From NCBI GenBank assembly GCA_028283765.1, contig JAPWJY010000009.1, positions 186,001-250,000 on the forward strand: a DNA stretch of 64,000 nt, in the 5' to 3' direction. This DNA is from Parvibaculaceae bacterium. Its GTDB lineage: Bacteria > Pseudomonadota > Alphaproteobacteria > Parvibaculales > Parvibaculaceae. Made by a program: the position numbers and the translations under genes. Below, piece after piece: positions 62,847 through 64,000 of this stretch. Numbering within the stretch: position 1 is the stretch's first letter; each line of letters begins with the position of its first letter. The notes under the pieces were generated by a model. That model worked only from the letters and a program-made list of their open reading frames with translations, searched no databases and had not been told where the DNA came from.

Positions 62847-63626
62847 CTAGAAGAGGCCCGGATAGCGGCCGCCATCGAGCATCACGTTCTGCCCGGTCAT
62901 ATAGCTCGCGTGCTCGCTGCAATAGAAGGCGCAGACGGCGCCGAATTCCTCGACCCGGCCGAAGCGCTTCGCCGGGCTGGCTGCTCTTTGCGCCGCCAGC
63001 TCATCCTCGATGCTGCGGCCGGACCGCGCGGCCAGCTTGCCGAGGTTGGATGTCAGCCGGTCGGTTTCGAATTGCTCCGGCAGCAGATTGTTCAGCGTCA
63101 CGTTCGAGGCGATATATTTCGGCGCGATCGACTTCGCGAATCCGGTAAGCCCGAGCCGGGCGGCGACGGAAAGGCTGAGCGCGTCGAACGGCATTTTCAC
63201 CAGCATGGAGGTGATGTTGATGATCCGGCCGAACCCGCGCTCCGCCATGCCGTCGATCACCTCGCGGATCAGCATGATGGCGGACACCATGTTGCTGTTG
63301 ACGGCTTCCAGCCATTGCTCCTCGGTGAAGCCGCGCCAGTCGCCCAGGGGCGGCCCTCCGGCATTGTTGACGAGAATATCCGGTGCCGGACAGACATCGA
63401 GCGCGGTCGCCCGTCCTTGCGCCGTGGTGATGTCGCCAGCCGCGATCGAGATGCGCACCGGATAGGTCTCGCGCAATGCGCCGGCGGTGGCCGACAGCGC
63501 CGACGCGTCGCGCCCGGTGATCGTGACGTTGACGCCTTCGGCGGCGAGCGCCTCGGCGCAGGCTCTTCCCAGCCCCTTGCTCGCGCCGCAGACAAGCGCA
63601 TTGCGGCCTTCAATACCCAGCTTCAT
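62847..63626 (-). CDS. Atypical short-chain dehydrogenase lacking YxxxK
   Basis: 259-residue SDR-fold protein. NAD(P)-binding GASKGLG near residue 14 and NNAG at 87-90 are intact, as is Ser140 (INITSM), but where Tyr and Lys are expected the sequence reads SVAAR (Ser153, Arg157). A divergent SDR subgroup with such changes exists, so it may use another mechanism, bind without catalysis or act as a partner subunit. ATG 63626 is preceded by GCGAGGA. It lies between two other genes of the P450 cluster. Confidence 0.85.
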   Translation of the reverse strand: MKLGIEGRNALVCGASKGLGRACAEALAAEGVNVTITGRDASALSATAGALRETYPVRISIAAGDITTAQGRATALDVCPAPDILVNNAGGPPLGDWRGFTEEQWLEAVNSNMVSAIMLIREVIDGMAERGFGRIINITSMLVKMPFDALSLSVAARLGLTGFAKSIAPKYIASNVTLNNLLPEQFETDRLTSNLGKLAARSGRSIEDELAAQRAASPAKRFGRVEEFGAVCAFYCSEHASYMTGQNVMLDGGRYPGLF

Positions 63627-63669
63627 CCCGGTTTCCTCGCCTACATCTGAAATCGACAAATACGGATGC

Positions 63670-64000
63670 TCAAAGCATCGTGCTGCCGCCATTCACGCTG
63701 ATAACCTGCCCCGTCACGAAGGAGGCTTCGGGGCTTGCCAGATAGGCGACCATGGAGGCCACTTCCTCCACTTCGCCGGGCCGCCCGAGCGGAATGACGT
63801 CCGTGAACTTGCGCATGATCGGAAGGCCCGCCGCCATCGCCTTCTTCACGGGCGGCGTTGCCACCATGCAGGGGGCGACCGTGTTCACGGTGATCCCGCT
63901 TTTGGCGAATTCGCGCGCAAGCCCGGTCGTGAGCCCGTGCACGCCGCCTTTCGCCGCATTATAGGCGGCATGGTCCCACAACCCGTTGCGCACCGAATCC
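63670..64000 (-). CDS. Short-chain dehydrogenase, 3' part (5' end outside window)
   Basis: The reading frame is open to the window edge; 109 codons are visible. The catalytic YNAAK pentapeptide, then [32 protein letters not shown] and [16 protein letters not shown] identify the C-terminal half of a FabG-like SDR. It is 43 bp upstream of the atypical SDR on the same strand and probably belongs to the P450/amidohydrolase operon. Confidence 0.92.
   Translation of the reverse strand, partial: DSVRNGLWDHAAYNAAKGGVHGLTTGLAREFAKSGITVNTVAPCMVATPPVKKAMAAGLPIMRKFTDVIPLGRPGEVEEVASMVAYLASPEASFVTGQVISVNGGSTML

Overview
The window is high-GC chromosomal DNA from an alphaproteobacterium. The main evidence is gene order. 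A leuS-lptE-holA / parB-parA-rsmG-mnmG-mnmE block is followed by rho, hemJ-hemH-hemE and a DnaA-box-rich gap between hemE and the pyruvate phosphate dikinase regulator gene. That gap is the position of the replication origin in Caulobacter and many relatives. Downstream come maf-aroE-coaE-dnaQ, secB, a Tim44-like gene, mltA, smr and hslUV. The order is compatible with Rhizobiales/Parvibaculum-type bacteria, but I cannot fix the genus from sequence alone.

Layout. Positions 1-9300 hold translation, LPS assembly and partitioning genes with three perfect parS sites. Positions 9400-13900 hold a thioredoxin-domain protein, a dienelactone hydrolase, a quinone oxidoreductase and an isochorismatase-type hydrolase. 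Positions 13900-18000 hold rho and three haem genes, all on the minus strand. Positions 18015-18546 are the probable oriC. Positions 18547-27900 are a housekeeping block. Positions 28086-28868 encode an HSD10-like dehydrogenase. Positions 29030-30160 look like the immunity region of a lost Mu-like transposable phage: a CI/c-type repressor, repeated operators, a promoter and a frameshifted Ner-like gene. Positions 30166-42000 are a mixed metabolic block that includes a tesA/ybbA/ybbP-like divergon, a thiolase, two hotdog thioesterases and a diguanylate cyclase. Positions 42525-45933 are sdhCDAB.

The most interesting part is 49433-60322, nine co-oriented genes on the minus strand preceded by a GntR/FCD regulator. 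The operon encodes a complete CUT1-type sugar/polyol ABC transporter, a B12-dependent diol/glycerol dehydratase (large and medium subunits fused, small subunit separate), a short-chain dehydrogenase, a hydroxylysine-kinase-like phosphotransferase and a class III PLP enzyme carrying the motif typical of phospho-amino-alcohol phospholyases. No microcompartment shell gene, dehydratase reactivase or cobalamin riboswitch is visible. A near-identical 14-bp element lies upstream of both the transporter operon and the regulator gene, so the unit is probably one regulon. A reasonable model is uptake of a polyol or amino-alcohol, with parallel dehydratase and kinase/phospholyase routes to aldehydes; the substrate is unknown.

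The right end (60548-64000) is a second catabolic cluster on the same strand: cytochrome P450, an ACMSD-type amidohydrolase and two short-chain dehydrogenases. One dehydrogenase lacks the usual Tyr/Lys catalytic pair, and the last is cut by the window edge.
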